Of a stretch of 64,000 bases of DNA, positions 1 to 9,372 are shown piece after piece. The stretch is from an uncultured Clostridia bacterium. Its GTDB lineage: Bacteria > Bacillota > Clostridia > TANB77 > CAG-508. The notes under the pieces are model-generated. The model was given only the letters and a program-made list of their open reading frames with translations. It was not told the DNA's origin and made no database searches. Position 1 is the first letter of the stretch. Each line of letters opens with the position of its first letter. The stretch spans positions 1-64,000 of the forward strand of contig CAKPKF010000003.1 of assembly GCA_934167175.1 (NCBI GenBank). Reading direction: 5' to 3'. Made by a program: the position numbers and the translations under genes.

Positions 1-89
1 GTATTATGCTTATAGTCTAACTCAAAATATTTTCTTATAGAACAAGCCAAATTTGTTAAGCATTCATTATAATTATTTTTTACTTTCAT
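1..89 (-). CDS. 5' end of a truncated gene, possibly alkaline-phosphatase-superfamily protein
   Basis: Only the first 29 codons lie in the window; the gene runs off the left edge. The start ATG (89-87) follows a good ribosome binding site, AGGAG at about 95-99 read on the minus strand. The peptide begins MKVKNNYNECLTNLACSIRK. The NECLTNLACSIRKYF stretch resembles the N-terminus of clostridial alkaline-phosphatase-family hydrolases as I remember them, but no catalytic residue is inside the window, so the family is a guess. The start is well supported. Confidence 0.45.
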   Translation of the reverse strand, partial: MKVKNNYNECLTNLACSIRKYFELDYKHN

Positions 90-199
90 ACTATCAACTC
101 CTGGTTTAATTATATCATACTTTTACCACACTCTTTTTTATAATTGTTTTGTGATTTTTTATATTTCAATAAAAATAGAGTATACCTACATGATACACT

Positions 200-1210
200 C
201 TATTCACTCTTTGCTTTATCATCAATTTTATTACTTATTGCTTTTAAAGTTTCTAAATACTCTCTTTCCACTGGACTTATTGTTTTTACTTGGTATTTCT
301 TATATTCATCTTTAGCTTTTTCGATTGCTTTATTATGACTAATTGCACCTGCACCAATAAGTAGCTTTTCTCCAGTACTAGAAAGGATTGTATCCAGTTG
401 CTTAATATAATCATCCATATGCATTGGATTATGTCTAATTGCTTGTATTTCAGCAAAATCAAAATACCCAGATACTAAATTATTTAAAATTTTTAATTCT
501 TCTTCTGTTAAATAATTTTTAGCAATTATAACATCACTCATTACTGGCAAATCACCTTTAAAAGTAGTTAATCCCATAAAAGGTTTATCAGAATTTGCTC
601 TTTCATATATTACTTCAGGTGCTGTATGTCCGTGGGCAGCAAAGTGAAGTTTATTTTGAACAATTTTAAAAAATTCAATTGATTTTTCATCTTTAGGATT
701 ATAATCTACAGCAGTTGCATACAAATCAAGAACTTGTCTATATAATACCTTTTCGGATGATCTTATGTCTTTAATTCTAGCAAGCAATTCTTTCCAATAA
801 TTACCGCCACCGTTGCCTTTAAGTCTTTCATCATCCATAGTGAAGCCTTTAATCATATATTCTTTTAATCTTTCAGTCGCCCACCTTCTAAAATTAGTAG
901 CAACTTTCGATTTTATTCTATATCCTAAAGATATAATCATGTCTAAATTGTAATATTTAACTTTTCTTTCAACTTTTCGGTTTCCTTCTTTTTGAACTGT
1001 CAAGAATTCCTTGACAGTTGAATTTATATCTAATTCTTCTTCATCAAAGATATTTTTAATATGCAAACTTATATTTTGTTTAGTCGTATCATATAAGTCA
1101 GCCATCTGTTGTTGTGATAACCATACTGTTTCATCTTCAAGTTTTACATCTATTTTTGTCGTTCCATCATCAGCTTGATAAATTACAATATTATTGTTAT
1201 TTTCTTCCAT
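200..1210 (-). CDS. RhuM-family protein
   Basis: A 336-residue protein of the RhuM (virulence protein, Fic/DOC-like) family. The N-terminal half (about residues 25-120) has the family signature: WLSQQQMADLY, a helix-turn-helix-like stretch, then YNLDMIISLGYRIKS and NFRRWATERLKEY. The C-terminal half carries AAHGHTAPEVI near residue 200. Members occur in genomic islands and next to restriction or toxin-antitoxin genes, and their biochemical role is unknown. It stands alone with its own GGAGGT ribosome binding site directly before ATG 1210. Being the only accessory-type gene at this end, it may have been acquired horizontally, but nothing mobile is seen beside it. Confidence 0.85.
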   Translation of the reverse strand: MEENNNNIVIYQADDGTTKIDVKLEDETVWLSQQQMADLYDTTKQNISLHIKNIFDEEELDINSTVKEFLTVQKEGNRKVERKVKYYNLDMIISLGYRIKSKVATNFRRWATERLKEYMIKGFTMDDERLKGNGGGNYWKELLARIKDIRSSEKVLYRQVLDLYATAVDYNPKDEKSIEFFKIVQNKLHFAAHGHTAPEVIYERANSDKPFMGLTTFKGDLPVMSDVIIAKNYLTEEELKILNNLVSGYFDFAEIQAIRHNPMHMDDYIKQLDTILSSTGEKLLIGAGAISHNKAIEKAKDEYKKYQVKTISPVEREYLETLKAISNKIDDKAKSE

Positions 1211-1369
1211 TGTTATACCTCCATTTCTATTAGATTTTAAAAGGTGTCAACAAATATAATCATTGTTCACACCTTTATTTTACTACATATTTTTAATATT
1301 TTGTGGACAAGTTATAAAACTCGAACCAATTTATCTTTAAAAGAAATTAAATCTTTCCCTTATTTTATG

Positions 1370-4132
1370 CTACTTTCCACAGCAATTCTTATATTTTTTC
1401 CCCGAACCGCAAGGACAAGGTTCATTTCTACCAATTTTTGGTGTTTCGTTAACAACTGTTCTGTCTAATCCACCTTCTTTTTTAGAAATGTCTCCATCTA
1501 CTAATCTAATAGCTGTATCTTCTAATCCTGCACCAGTAATTTCTGCAACTTCTTTTCTTCTTATTTCACCACTCTTATGGATATTTAGAAGAATTTTTAC
1601 TACATCTACTTTTATGTCTGAAATCATTTCTTCAAACATATCGAAGCCTTCCATTCTGTATTGTACTACCGGATCTTTTTGACCATATGCACGAAGATTT
1701 ATACCGTTTTTTAATTCATCCATATTATCTATATGATCCATCCATTTTTGATCAACAACTTTTAACATTACAACTCTTTCTAATTCTCTTAAGTCTTCTG
1801 AACCAAATTCTGTTTCTTTATCTTCATATTTTTGTTTAGCTCTTATTACTATTTCTTCTATAATATCATCTCTGTTAACAGGGTTTGCTTCTAAGCTATC
1901 TAAGTTGTCTATTCCAAATGTAGTTCTTACATCTTGAATTAATCCTTCATCATTAATTTTTTGTTCTTCATCTTGAGTATAATACATATCTACAGTAGCC
2001 TCTGCAACTGCCTCTACCATGTTTATTATAGTTTCTTTCAAATTTTCTCCATCAAGTACTTGTCTTCTTTGTGCATATATAGTTTCTCTTTGAGTATTCA
2101 TAACATCATCATATTTTAGGACATTTTTACGAATACTAAAGTTTCTACCTTCTACTCTTTTTTGAGCTTTTTCTACAGTGTTAGATATTATTTTTGTTTC
2201 TATTGGTAGATCTTCACTAACTCCTATTTTATTATAAGCTTTAGTAATCATATCTCCACCGAATATTTTCATTAAGTCATCATCTAGTCCGATATAAAAT
2301 CTAGATTCTCCGACATCTCCTTGACGACCACTACGTCCACGAAGTTGGTTGTCAATTCTTCTTGATTCATGTCTTTCAGTTCCTATAATTTTAAGTCCGC
2401 CTGCTGCAATTACTTTTTCTTTTTCGCTCTTTATTTCATCTGAATATTTTTTTTCTAAGTTTTTAAATTTTTCTCTGGCTTCTAATATATCTTTATCCTC
2501 AGTCTCTCCATATGCTGTAGATTCTTCTATTAGTTCTTTTGAATATCCTTGTTTTCTCATTTCATCTTTAGCCAAGAATTCACTATTACCACCAAGCATA
2601 ATATCAGTACCACGACCAGCCATGTTAGTAGAAATAGTTACAGCACCAAATTTACCAGCTTGTGCTATTATTTCCGCTTCTTGTTCATGATATTTAGCAT
2701 TTAATACAGAATGCTTAATTCCTTCTTTTTTTAATATTCTACTTAGTTTTTCTGATTTTTCTATTGATACTGTACCAATTAATACTGGTTGACCTTTTTC
2801 ATAGCTTTTCTTAACATCTTTTACTATAGCATTGAATTTTCCGTTTTCATTTTTATATATAATATCGTTATTATCTTTTCTAATCATAGGTTTGTTAGTT
2901 GGAACAGCTACAACATCTAAGCTATATATTTCTTGGAATTCTTCTTCTTCTGTCATGGCAGTACCTGTCATACCTGATAATTTTTCATACATTCTAAAGT
3001 AGTTTTGGAATGTAATTGTTGCAAGAGTTTTAGACTCATCTGCTATTTTTACATGTTCTTTTGCTTCTATGGCTTGGTGTAATCCATTATTGTATCTTCT
3101 ACCATACATAATACGACCCGTGAATTCATCTACTATTAGAACTTCTCCATCTTTAACAATGTAATCTATTTCGTTTTTCATAACGCCGTGAGCACGAAGA
3201 GCTTGATTAATGTGATGTACTATTTCAGAGTTATCTAAATCATTTAAATTTTCTAGTCTAAAAAATTCCTCTGCCTTTTTGATTCCTTTTTGAGTAAGTG
3301 ATGCAGATTTAGCTTTTAAGTCTACTATATAATCAAATTTTTCATTATCTTCAGCTTGTGCTTCATCTTTAACATCTTCTTCGATTATTATTTTTGGTGT
3401 TAATCTTTTAACGAAATCATTAGCTCTCTTATATAAGTCTGATGATTTGTTAGCTCTACCAGAAATTATTAATGGTGTACGAGCCTCATCTATTAAAATA
3501 CTATCAATTTCGTCTATAATTGCATAATGTAGTCCTCTTTGTACAAGTTGATTCTTATAGATAACCATATTATCTCTTAAATAATCAAATCCAAATTCAT
3601 TATTTGTACCATATGTTATATCACAAGCATATGCTTCTTGCTTTTCTTTTGGATTCATACCACTAATTGCTAAACCAACAGTAAGTCCTAAGAATTTATA
3701 TAATTTTCCCATCCACTCACTATCTCTTTTTGCCAAATAGTCATTAACTGTAATTACATGAACTCCTTTTCCTGTAAGAGCATTTAAATATACAGGTAAT
3801 GTTGCAACTAAAGTTTTTCCTTCACCAGTTTTCATTTCTGCAATTCTACCTTGATGTAGTATAATTCCACCTATTAATTGTACATCAAAATGTCTCATTC
3901 CTAAAACTCTTTTTGAAGCTTCTCTAACAACTGCAAAAGCTTCTGGTAATATATCGTCTAAAGTCTTTCCTCCTAATAATTGTTTCTTAAAATATTCTGT
4001 TTTGGCTGTTAATTCAGTATTAGATAATTTACTTATCTCCTCTTCCAACCCATTTATTTTTTCTACTAATGGCATTATTCTTTTTACTTCTTTTTCACTA
4101 TAAGATTTAAATATTTTGTTAAAAACTCCCAT
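1370..4132 (-). CDS. secA: preprotein translocase ATPase SecA
   Basis: SecA drives Sec-dependent export through SecYEG at the cytoplasmic membrane. The protein is 920 residues, typical of the family. It has a Walker A motif KTGEGKT at residues 101-107, the DEID-type Walker B with IDEIDSILIDEART, the helicase domain with GRGTDIMLGGN and RIDNQLRGRSGRQGD, and a C-terminal zinc-binding SEC-C motif (CPCGSGKKYKNCC) at the extreme end. I place the start at ATG 4132 (MGVFNKIF) because GAGGAG lies just upstream of it; an upstream ATG adds 16 unlikely residues. The gene is monocistronic as far as can be seen. Confidence 0.97.
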   Translation of the reverse strand: MGVFNKIFKSYSEKEVKRIMPLVEKINGLEEEISKLSNTELTAKTEYFKKQLLGGKTLDDILPEAFAVVREASKRVLGMRHFDVQLIGGIILHQGRIAEMKTGEGKTLVATLPVYLNALTGKGVHVITVNDYLAKRDSEWMGKLYKFLGLTVGLAISGMNPKEKQEAYACDITYGTNNEFGFDYLRDNMVIYKNQLVQRGLHYAIIDEIDSILIDEARTPLIISGRANKSSDLYKRANDFVKRLTPKIIIEEDVKDEAQAEDNEKFDYIVDLKAKSASLTQKGIKKAEEFFRLENLNDLDNSEIVHHINQALRAHGVMKNEIDYIVKDGEVLIVDEFTGRIMYGRRYNNGLHQAIEAKEHVKIADESKTLATITFQNYFRMYEKLSGMTGTAMTEEEEFQEIYSLDVVAVPTNKPMIRKDNNDIIYKNENGKFNAIVKDVKKSYEKGQPVLIGTVSIEKSEKLSRILKKEGIKHSVLNAKYHEQEAEIIAQAGKFGAVTISTNMAGRGTDIMLGGNSEFLAKDEMRKQGYSKELIEESTAYGETEDKDILEAREKFKNLEKKYSDEIKSEKEKVIAAGGLKIIGTERHESRRIDNQLRGRSGRQGDVGESRFYIGLDDDLMKIFGGDMITKAYNKIGVSEDLPIETKIISNTVEKAQKRVEGRNFSIRKNVLKYDDVMNTQRETIYAQRRQVLDGENLKETIINMVEAVAEATVDMYYTQDEEQKINDEGLIQDVRTTFGIDNLDSLEANPVNRDDIIEEIVIRAKQKYEDKETEFGSEDLRELERVVMLKVVDQKWMDHIDNMDELKNGINLRAYGQKDPVVQYRMEGFDMFEEMISDIKVDVVKILLNIHKSGEIRRKEVAEITGAGLEDTAIRLVDGDISKKEGGLDRTVVNETPKIGRNEPCPCGSGKKYKNCCGK

Positions 4133-4411
4133 TGTTCTCCTCTTTCCTCCTATGAATTTTTTCTTTCTGTAATATATCACTATTTACTAATTTTGGCAAG
4201 GTATACAATAATTATTTTTTTATAATTTTTCTTCTGTATAAAAATATCATAATCATTAATATATTTGGTTTTTATTATTATGGTAAAGATATTAATTTAT
4301 TTTTTTATGTTACCATATATATATTTATTTTGAATTTATTGTAACCGTCATATAAATAATAAATTAGCATACACTTTAATAAAGCAGTATTAATTATGAA
4401 CGGAGGATTTT

Positions 4412-4963
4412 ATGTTTGTTTATAATTTAAAATTAAGTCCAAATAAAATATTAAAGTTTGTTTTTATATGTGTAGCATTGTTTATCTTTATTTTATTTAG
4501 CATTTCAGTCTATAGAGTTTATTCTAGTAGCATAGTAGCAAATAAAGTAAACGATATTGATACAGATACTAAAACTACTTCAGCCATTTCTAGTAAAAAT
4601 TATACTAATATATTACAAACTGTACACAATAATTTAGATAATTATATCGGAAAACAAATTAGTTTTAGTGGATACATCTATAGAGTATATGATTTTAATA
4701 AAGAGCAATTTGTTCTAGCAAGAGATATGGTAATAAGCTCAGATTTTCAAACAGTTGTAGTAGGATTTTTATGTCATTATCCTGAAGCATATAAATTTGC
4801 CGATAAAACTTGGGTAACTATTACAGGAACAATTACAAAAGGAACTTACCATACTGAAATACCTATAATAGAAATTAAAAATATAATACAGTCCGAAAAA
4901 CCATCTGATGAATACGTATATCCACCAGATGATTCATATATTCCTACTTCTAATACTTTATAA
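4412..4963 (+). CDS. membrane-anchored protein with a DUF1980/YcgQ-like OB domain
   Basis: A 183-residue protein with one N-terminal membrane segment (about residues 14-36) and an extracytoplasmic domain. Residues about 75-160 resemble the C-terminal domain of YcgQ/DUF1980 (TIGR03943) proteins: a G-YIYRVYDF-QFVLAR-M stretch, then TWVTITGTITKGTYH, a beta-rich OB-fold-like pattern. The family's usual paired cysteines after the LAR motif are absent here (MVISSDFQ instead). Family members are linked to metal homeostasis together with a permease, but no permease gene is adjacent, so the role is unknown. ACGGAGGA precedes the ATG. The gene converges with the AI-2E-type gene; their ends abut. Confidence 0.55.
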   Translation: MFVYNLKLSPNKILKFVFICVALFIFILFSISVYRVYSSSIVANKVNDIDTDTKTTSAISSKNYTNILQTVHNNLDNYIGKQISFSGYIYRVYDFNKEQFVLARDMVISSDFQTVVVGFLCHYPEAYKFADKTWVTITGTITKGTYHTEIPIIEIKNIIQSEKPSDEYVYPPDDSYIPTSNTL

Positions 4964-6061
4964 TCATTTTCTATCAAAAATAGTCTTTATTATACCTTTA
5001 TCTATAATAGTACCAAATATGTTTTTTATTATTATTAAGACTATTGGCCCTACTAGCATTCCAATAACTCCAATGAATTTAAATCCTGTATACATTGCTA
5101 TTAACGTGAAAATCGGATGTATTCCTATATGCTTACTAACTATTTTTGGTTCTATAAATTGTCTTACTATAGACATTATAACCCATAGTACTATAATCCA
5201 TATACCTAGTTTCGCATCTCCATTAAATGCATTTATTATCCCCCATGGTACCATAACAGTACCAGACCCTAGTATAGGAAGAGCATCTATAAATCCTATA
5301 AATAAAGCCATAAGAAGCGGATATTGAACATTCAATCCCATAAAATGATATATATAAAGCCCTATCAAAGAAATAAAAAACGATATTAATATTAATACAA
5401 TTTGTGCTTTTAAATAATTTCCTAAAACATTTATCAATTCTTTTATATGAACTCCTATTTTTTTCACCCAAGTTTTAGGCATATGATGTTCTATCTGATC
5501 TAATATATATAATTTATCTGTGCATACAAAATACGTAGATAACAATGTTATAACTATATATATAGCAATTTTTGGAATTGCAGTAATTCCATTTACTATT
5601 GATGTTAACCATTTTTTAATCCAACCAGATATTGTACCTAGTAGATCAAAAGTATATTCTTGTATTGTATTAGCTACATTTTCTGGTATTTTAATTTTGC
5701 TTAAATCTACTTTATTTATTAATTCTTGTATCTGTATGTATGCATTTTCAACATAACCATTTAATCCTTGTAATAAGTTTGAAGCTTCTGAAATAAGAGT
5801 AGCAATTCCTAATGCTAAAATTCCAATTATTACAGAAAACACTAACACCAATACTATAATAGCACTACTTTTTCTTGTGAATTTTGTTTTTCTCATAGTA
5901 AATCTAATCATAGGTTCTATCATTGTAGATATTATAAATGCTATCAAGAATGGTATATAAAATATTGTTATTTTTAAGCACAAAAACAAGCCTATTATTG
6001 CAATTAGTAATAATATAATTCTTCTTAAAACTTTACTCCAATATCCCATATCTATAACCAA
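4964..6061 (-). CDS. AI-2E family transporter, possibly sporulation protein YtvI
   Basis: A polytopic membrane protein of 365 residues. Hydrophobic segments lie near the N-terminus (two, residues about 10-45), at about 65-90, and in the C-terminal half. The C-terminal region has the AI-2E/PerM pattern: LPILGSGTVMVPWG, IVRQFIEPKIVSKHIGIHP and VGPIVLIIIKNIF. In spore formers one paralogue of this family is YtvI; the length and the single copy here fit, but the substrate is not known from sequence. The start codon is probably TTG 6061, since a GGGAG lies upstream; an internal ATG at 6049 is the alternative. Confidence 0.8.
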   Translation of the reverse strand: MVIDMGYWSKVLRRIILLLIAIIGLFLCLKITIFYIPFLIAFIISTMIEPMIRFTMRKTKFTRKSSAIIVLVLVFSVIIGILALGIATLISEASNLLQGLNGYVENAYIQIQELINKVDLSKIKIPENVANTIQEYTFDLLGTISGWIKKWLTSIVNGITAIPKIAIYIVITLLSTYFVCTDKLYILDQIEHHMPKTWVKKIGVHIKELINVLGNYLKAQIVLILISFFISLIGLYIYHFMGLNVQYPLLMALFIGFIDALPILGSGTVMVPWGIINAFNGDAKLGIWIIVLWVIMSIVRQFIEPKIVSKHIGIHPIFTLIAMYTGFKFIGVIGMLVGPIVLIIIKNIFGTIIDKGIIKTIFDRK

Positions 6062-6140
6062 ACAATACCACTCTCCCTACAATTTATTATATGCATAAAT
6101 ATACTTTTTATTATAAGTTTGTCCCATAAAAGTAATTTTG

Positions 6141-6169
6141 TTGACATAATTTTGCATTTCTGGTATAAT
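6141..6169 (+). promoter_or_regulatory. strong sigma-A promoter for the 6294 gene
   Basis: TTGACA at 6141-6146, a 17-base spacer and TATAAT at 6164-6169 preceded by an extended -10 TG. Both hexamers match the consensus perfectly. Transcription should start near 6176, leaving a leader of about 118 bases before the ATG at 6294. Confidence 0.85.
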
Positions 6170-6293
6170 ATTGTTATGACCTTATATTTATACTAGGCAT
6201 TTTTTAGAATATAACAAATGCTAAAGTAAAGTGTTGTCGGTGTTAATTCGATACTTTATTGGTTCCAAAAAATTTTAAAGGGGGACTTCTATA

Positions 6294-6692
6294 ATGAAGA
6301 AAGACTATGTAAAAGAATGTAAGGAATCAAAAATCGTTGAGGAGCTTCAAAAAATTGGTGAAAAATCACTACAAGAAGCTTCACATTATCAATCAGCTTT
6401 AGATGATCAAGCTGCTAAATACAATTTAGCTGCAGGAATAACTACTGAAGTAGTTACAATGGGAGCAATGGCTGGTGTTAATTATTTAGCTACAGCAGTA
6501 GCTGGAACAGTTATATTCTCTAACCCTATAATAGCAACTGTAGGACTAGGTGTTGGAATATATAATGCGTTTAAACCAGAATTAGTAGCAGAATTGCAAA
6601 GATTTAGCTTCTATAGAAAATATACTACTGTATCAAGCCATTTTGATCATGCTAAAAAAGTCATTGATAACAAAAACGCTAAGAAGAAATAG
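6294..6692 (+). CDS. unknown small protein with a central hydrophobic segment
   Basis: A 132-residue protein I do not recognise. The N-terminal 50 residues are charged and helical (KECKESKIVEELQKIGEKS), the middle (about 52-92) is hydrophobic and glycine/alanine-rich enough for one or two membrane segments, and the tail is basic, ending NKNAKKK. It has a consensus promoter, a GGGGG-type ribosome binding site 8 bases before the ATG and a strong terminator, so it is a highly expressed single-gene unit. It could be a membrane-associated or spore-related protein; no function is claimed. Confidence 0.75.
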   Translation: MKKDYVKECKESKIVEELQKIGEKSLQEASHYQSALDDQAAKYNLAAGITTEVVTMGAMAGVNYLATAVAGTVIFSNPIIATVGLGVGIYNAFKPELVAELQRFSFYRKYTTVSSHFDHAKKVIDNKNAKKK

Positions 6693-6708
6693 TTATATAC
6701 CAATAACA

Positions 6709-6750
6709 CAAAAGAAGAAGCCACCTTTTTGGTGGTTTTTTCTTTTGCGT
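6709..6750 (+). terminator. rho-independent terminator
   Basis: The hairpin CCACC-TTTTT-GGTGG is extended by flanking AAAGAAGAAG / CTTTTTTC pairing and followed by a T tract. It ends the 6294 gene and may also serve the converging CBS gene. Confidence 0.85.
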
Positions 6751-6761
6751 ATTTAATTTTT

Positions 6762-7205
6762 TTACTCTGCATTTTTGGCGTTATCGTTACATGAACATAT
6801 TTTTTCAATGGTGTTTGATACATCTTCAGCTTCTACATTTGCATTTTGTGCTAAATCTCCTATTGTTAGTATTCCTACTACTTTATTATTTTGCATAACA
6901 GGAAGTCTTCTTATTTGGCAGTCACACATAACTTTAGAAGCATCAGAAACAGAAGTTTCTGGTGTTGTATTTACAACCTTTGTTGTCATTACATCTGTAA
7001 CAGGAGTTGTATTAGCATCTTTTCCACAAGCAATACATCTCAAAATTAAATCTCTATCTGTAACAATTCCAACAACATTATTATTGTTATCACACACTGG
7101 AACACATCCTATGTGTTTATTTTCCATGATTTTGGCAACATCACTTATGTTACATGAACAATCTACACTGCATACATCTTTACTCATACAATCTTTTACT
7201 TTCAT
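6762..7205 (-). CDS. CBS-domain pair protein
   Basis: A 147-residue cytoplasmic protein made almost wholly of two CBS motifs (about residues 5-60 and 70-125), with the repeated pattern GIVTDRDLILR and GILTIGDLAQ. CBS pairs bind adenine nucleotides and act as sensors, but here no catalytic domain is fused. It is unusually rich in cysteine (CMSKDVCSVDCSC near the N-terminus, CSCND at the end), which could allow metal or redox sensing; this is inference. ATG 7205 is chosen because AAGGTAGG sits 8 bases upstream; an in-frame TTG at 7211 is less likely. Confidence 0.88.
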   Translation of the reverse strand: MKVKDCMSKDVCSVDCSCNISDVAKIMENKHIGCVPVCDNNNNVVGIVTDRDLILRCIACGKDANTTPVTDVMTTKVVNTTPETSVSDASKVMCDCQIRRLPVMQNNKVVGILTIGDLAQNANVEAEDVSNTIEKICSCNDNAKNAE

Positions 7206-7370
7206 ATACAATACCTACCTTTCAAAATATTCATACTTATTCTTTACATTTTCTGAAAAAATATTCAAAAAATAGGAATTATACTTGTTAGTATTTTGTT
7301 GTTTTATATTGATAAGTCTTTATAGAATATATTTATGCTATTTTATTTTCTCATACATATTATCTACCAA

Positions 7371-7402
7371 TAATCCCTCCATTTTAATTTAATGGAGGGA
7401 TT
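7371..7402 (-). terminator. hairpin directly after the 7403 gene
   Basis: AATCCCTCCATT pairs with AATGGAGGGATT around a short loop, immediately after the stop codon of the 7403 gene. The T tract is weak on both strands, so it could be a terminator or an mRNA-stabilising hairpin. Confidence 0.55.
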
Positions 7403-7879
7403 TTAAAAATCAAAATCTTCATAAATTCTTGTTTGTGGTCTCATAGGAAAATTTGGTGGTGGAAAAGGTCTTGGTCTATTTGGTCTTCTTCTCCTTAGTA
7501 GCTCTCTTAATAATAAAATCCTTATTAAATCTCTAAATAAGAAATTATTAGGTCTACGCTGTCTAGTTTCTTTTTCGTTTTTATTTTCATCTCTTTTTAG
7601 TTCTGCTTGTATTCCAAATTTTTCATCAACTTTAATATTTACCATAACTTGATTTGTCATTTCATTTAATAAATCATCTGTAATTTCTCTGTTTTCATAC
7701 ATATCACAAGTTTTGCATATTGTTGGATATACTGTATGATATATTTCAGGATATAATCTATCAAAGTCCTCAACAGCTCTGCTATTATAATTATTTGGAA
7801 TATTATAATATTGTAAATCTCTTTCTAAAGGATACCCTAAAACACTTCGCATATATTCTTCATAACTCTGATTATACAT
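7403..7879 (-). CDS. unknown protein with an Arg/Pro-rich tail (possible spore-coat-type)
   Basis: A 158-residue protein I cannot assign. Residues 1-100 are acidic to neutral and tyrosine-rich (SYEEYMRSVLGYPLERDLQYY) with two cysteines (CKTCD near 58). Residues about 105-150 are strongly basic and proline-rich (LLRELLRRRRPNRPRPFPPP), ending in an acidic YEDFDF. Tyr/Arg/Pro-rich composition is common in clostridial spore-coat proteins, and the window is from a spore former, but this is only compositional evidence. The ribosome binding site GGAGGT precedes the ATG and a hairpin follows the stop. Confidence 0.7.
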   Translation of the reverse strand: MYNQSYEEYMRSVLGYPLERDLQYYNIPNNYNSRAVEDFDRLYPEIYHTVYPTICKTCDMYENREITDDLLNEMTNQVMVNIKVDEKFGIQAELKRDENKNEKETRQRRPNNFLFRDLIRILLLRELLRRRRPNRPRPFPPPNFPMRPQTRIYEDFDF

Positions 7880-7938
7880 ACAAATAATACCTCCTTTGGT
7901 TTATGATGTATTATATGTATGCAATAGCTTTATTGTTA

Positions 7939-9351
7939 CTATAAATCATTAACTAATGCTTTAAATTTTTCTCCTCTATCTGCAAAGTTTTTAAATAAAT
8001 CAAAACTTGCACTTGCTGGTGAGAATAACACTACTTGACCTTCTTTAGCAACTTTATTAGCTAATTCTACTGTTTCTTTTAAGTTTTCACACATATATAT
8101 TTCTATTTTTTTGCCTTGTTTTTCTTCTTCTGCTTTAACACTATCAAATATTTTTCCAGAAGTAGCTCCTAAAAGTATTAGCACTTTTACTTTATCTAGA
8201 ATAGGTTTAGCTATTGGTGTATAGTCTAAGTTTTTATCATATCCTCCAGCTATTAATACAATTTCTTCATCATATGATTTTAGTCCAGCTATAGTTCTTG
8301 TTGGCGTAGAACTTACTGAATCATTAAACCATTTTACACCGTTTATTTCTCTTACTAACTCTAATCTATGCTCTACTCCTTTAAACTCACTTACTGTTTT
8401 TACTGCATTGTCCATTGATACTAGATCCTTTGTAGCTGCTAAAGCTGTACATATGTTTTCATAATTATGTTTTCCTCTTAATTGAACATTTTTTGTATTT
8501 AATATATGTTTTCTTATTTTGTCTTCACATTCTTTTATTACGTCTCCATCTACAATGAATCCATCATCTAATTTTTGTGTTCCACTAAACCATCTAACTT
8601 TTCCAACCGCTTCTTTAGCACACTTTTTGGTAATTTCATTATCATAATTTAATACAACTATTCCATTTTCACTTTGATATTTAAAAATATTTTTCTTAGC
8701 TTCTATATATTCTTCATAAGAACTATGAATATTTAGATGATTTGGAGTTATATTTGTAATAACTGAAATATGTGGACTTACTTGCATTCCCATTAGTTGA
8801 AAACTACTTAATTCTAGTACAACAATATCATCTGGTGTCATTTCTTCAATTTTAGTAAATAGTGGTATACCTATATTTCCACCTAAAAAACAATTATATC
8901 CTTCTTGTTTCAATATCTCATATATCAAAGTAGTTGTTGTTGTTTTCCCATCACTTCCTGTTACACCTATAATAAGACCAGGGCACATTCTCATTAACAT
9001 TTCAACTTCTGTTGTAAGTATTGCTCCTCTTTCTACTTCAGCTTCTAATTCTGGTTTGTTTGGCAAACAACTAGGTGAACGAAATATTACATCAAATCCT
9101 TCTAGTCTTTTTAAATAGTTCTCTCCAAATGAAAAAGCCATTGAATATTTTGTTATCTTATCAGTAATTTCTTTAGGAATATCATCTATATTTCTACTAT
9201 CAAAAACAGTAACTATTGCGCCTTTAGTACATAAGTAATCTAACAATGGAATATTACTAACACCTAATCCTATAACAGCTACTCTTCTTCCTCTAATATA
9301 CTGATTAAACTCTATTAATTTTTCATTTATGTATGTTTCTGAATTTTCCAC
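7939..9351 (-). CDS. murD: UDP-N-acetylmuramoylalanine--D-glutamate ligase
   Basis: MurD adds D-Glu to UDP-MurNAc-L-Ala in the cytoplasm during peptidoglycan synthesis. The protein is 470 residues. It shows an N-terminal Rossmann-like region (VAVIGLGVSNIPLLDYL), the Mur-ligase ATP-binding motif GVTGSDGKTTTT at about 129-140, ITPNHLNIH in the central domain, EHRLELV and NDSVSSTPTRTIAGL, and a C-terminal SPASASFDLFKNFADRG. It is the last gene of a minus-strand run cinA-C, cytidylate-kinase-like, murD with gaps of about 20 bases or less. Confidence 0.95.
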   Translation of the reverse strand: MENSETYINEKLIEFNQYIRGRRVAVIGLGVSNIPLLDYLCTKGAIVTVFDSRNIDDIPKEITDKITKYSMAFSFGENYLKRLEGFDVIFRSPSCLPNKPELEAEVERGAILTTEVEMLMRMCPGLIIGVTGSDGKTTTTTLIYEILKQEGYNCFLGGNIGIPLFTKIEEMTPDDIVVLELSSFQLMGMQVSPHISVITNITPNHLNIHSSYEEYIEAKKNIFKYQSENGIVVLNYDNEITKKCAKEAVGKVRWFSGTQKLDDGFIVDGDVIKECEDKIRKHILNTKNVQLRGKHNYENICTALAATKDLVSMDNAVKTVSEFKGVEHRLELVREINGVKWFNDSVSSTPTRTIAGLKSYDEEIVLIAGGYDKNLDYTPIAKPILDKVKVLILLGATSGKIFDSVKAEEEKQGKKIEIYMCENLKETVELANKVAKEGQVVLFSPASASFDLFKNFADRGEKFKALVNDL

Positions 9352-9372
9352 AAAAATCGCCTTCCTTTAAAA

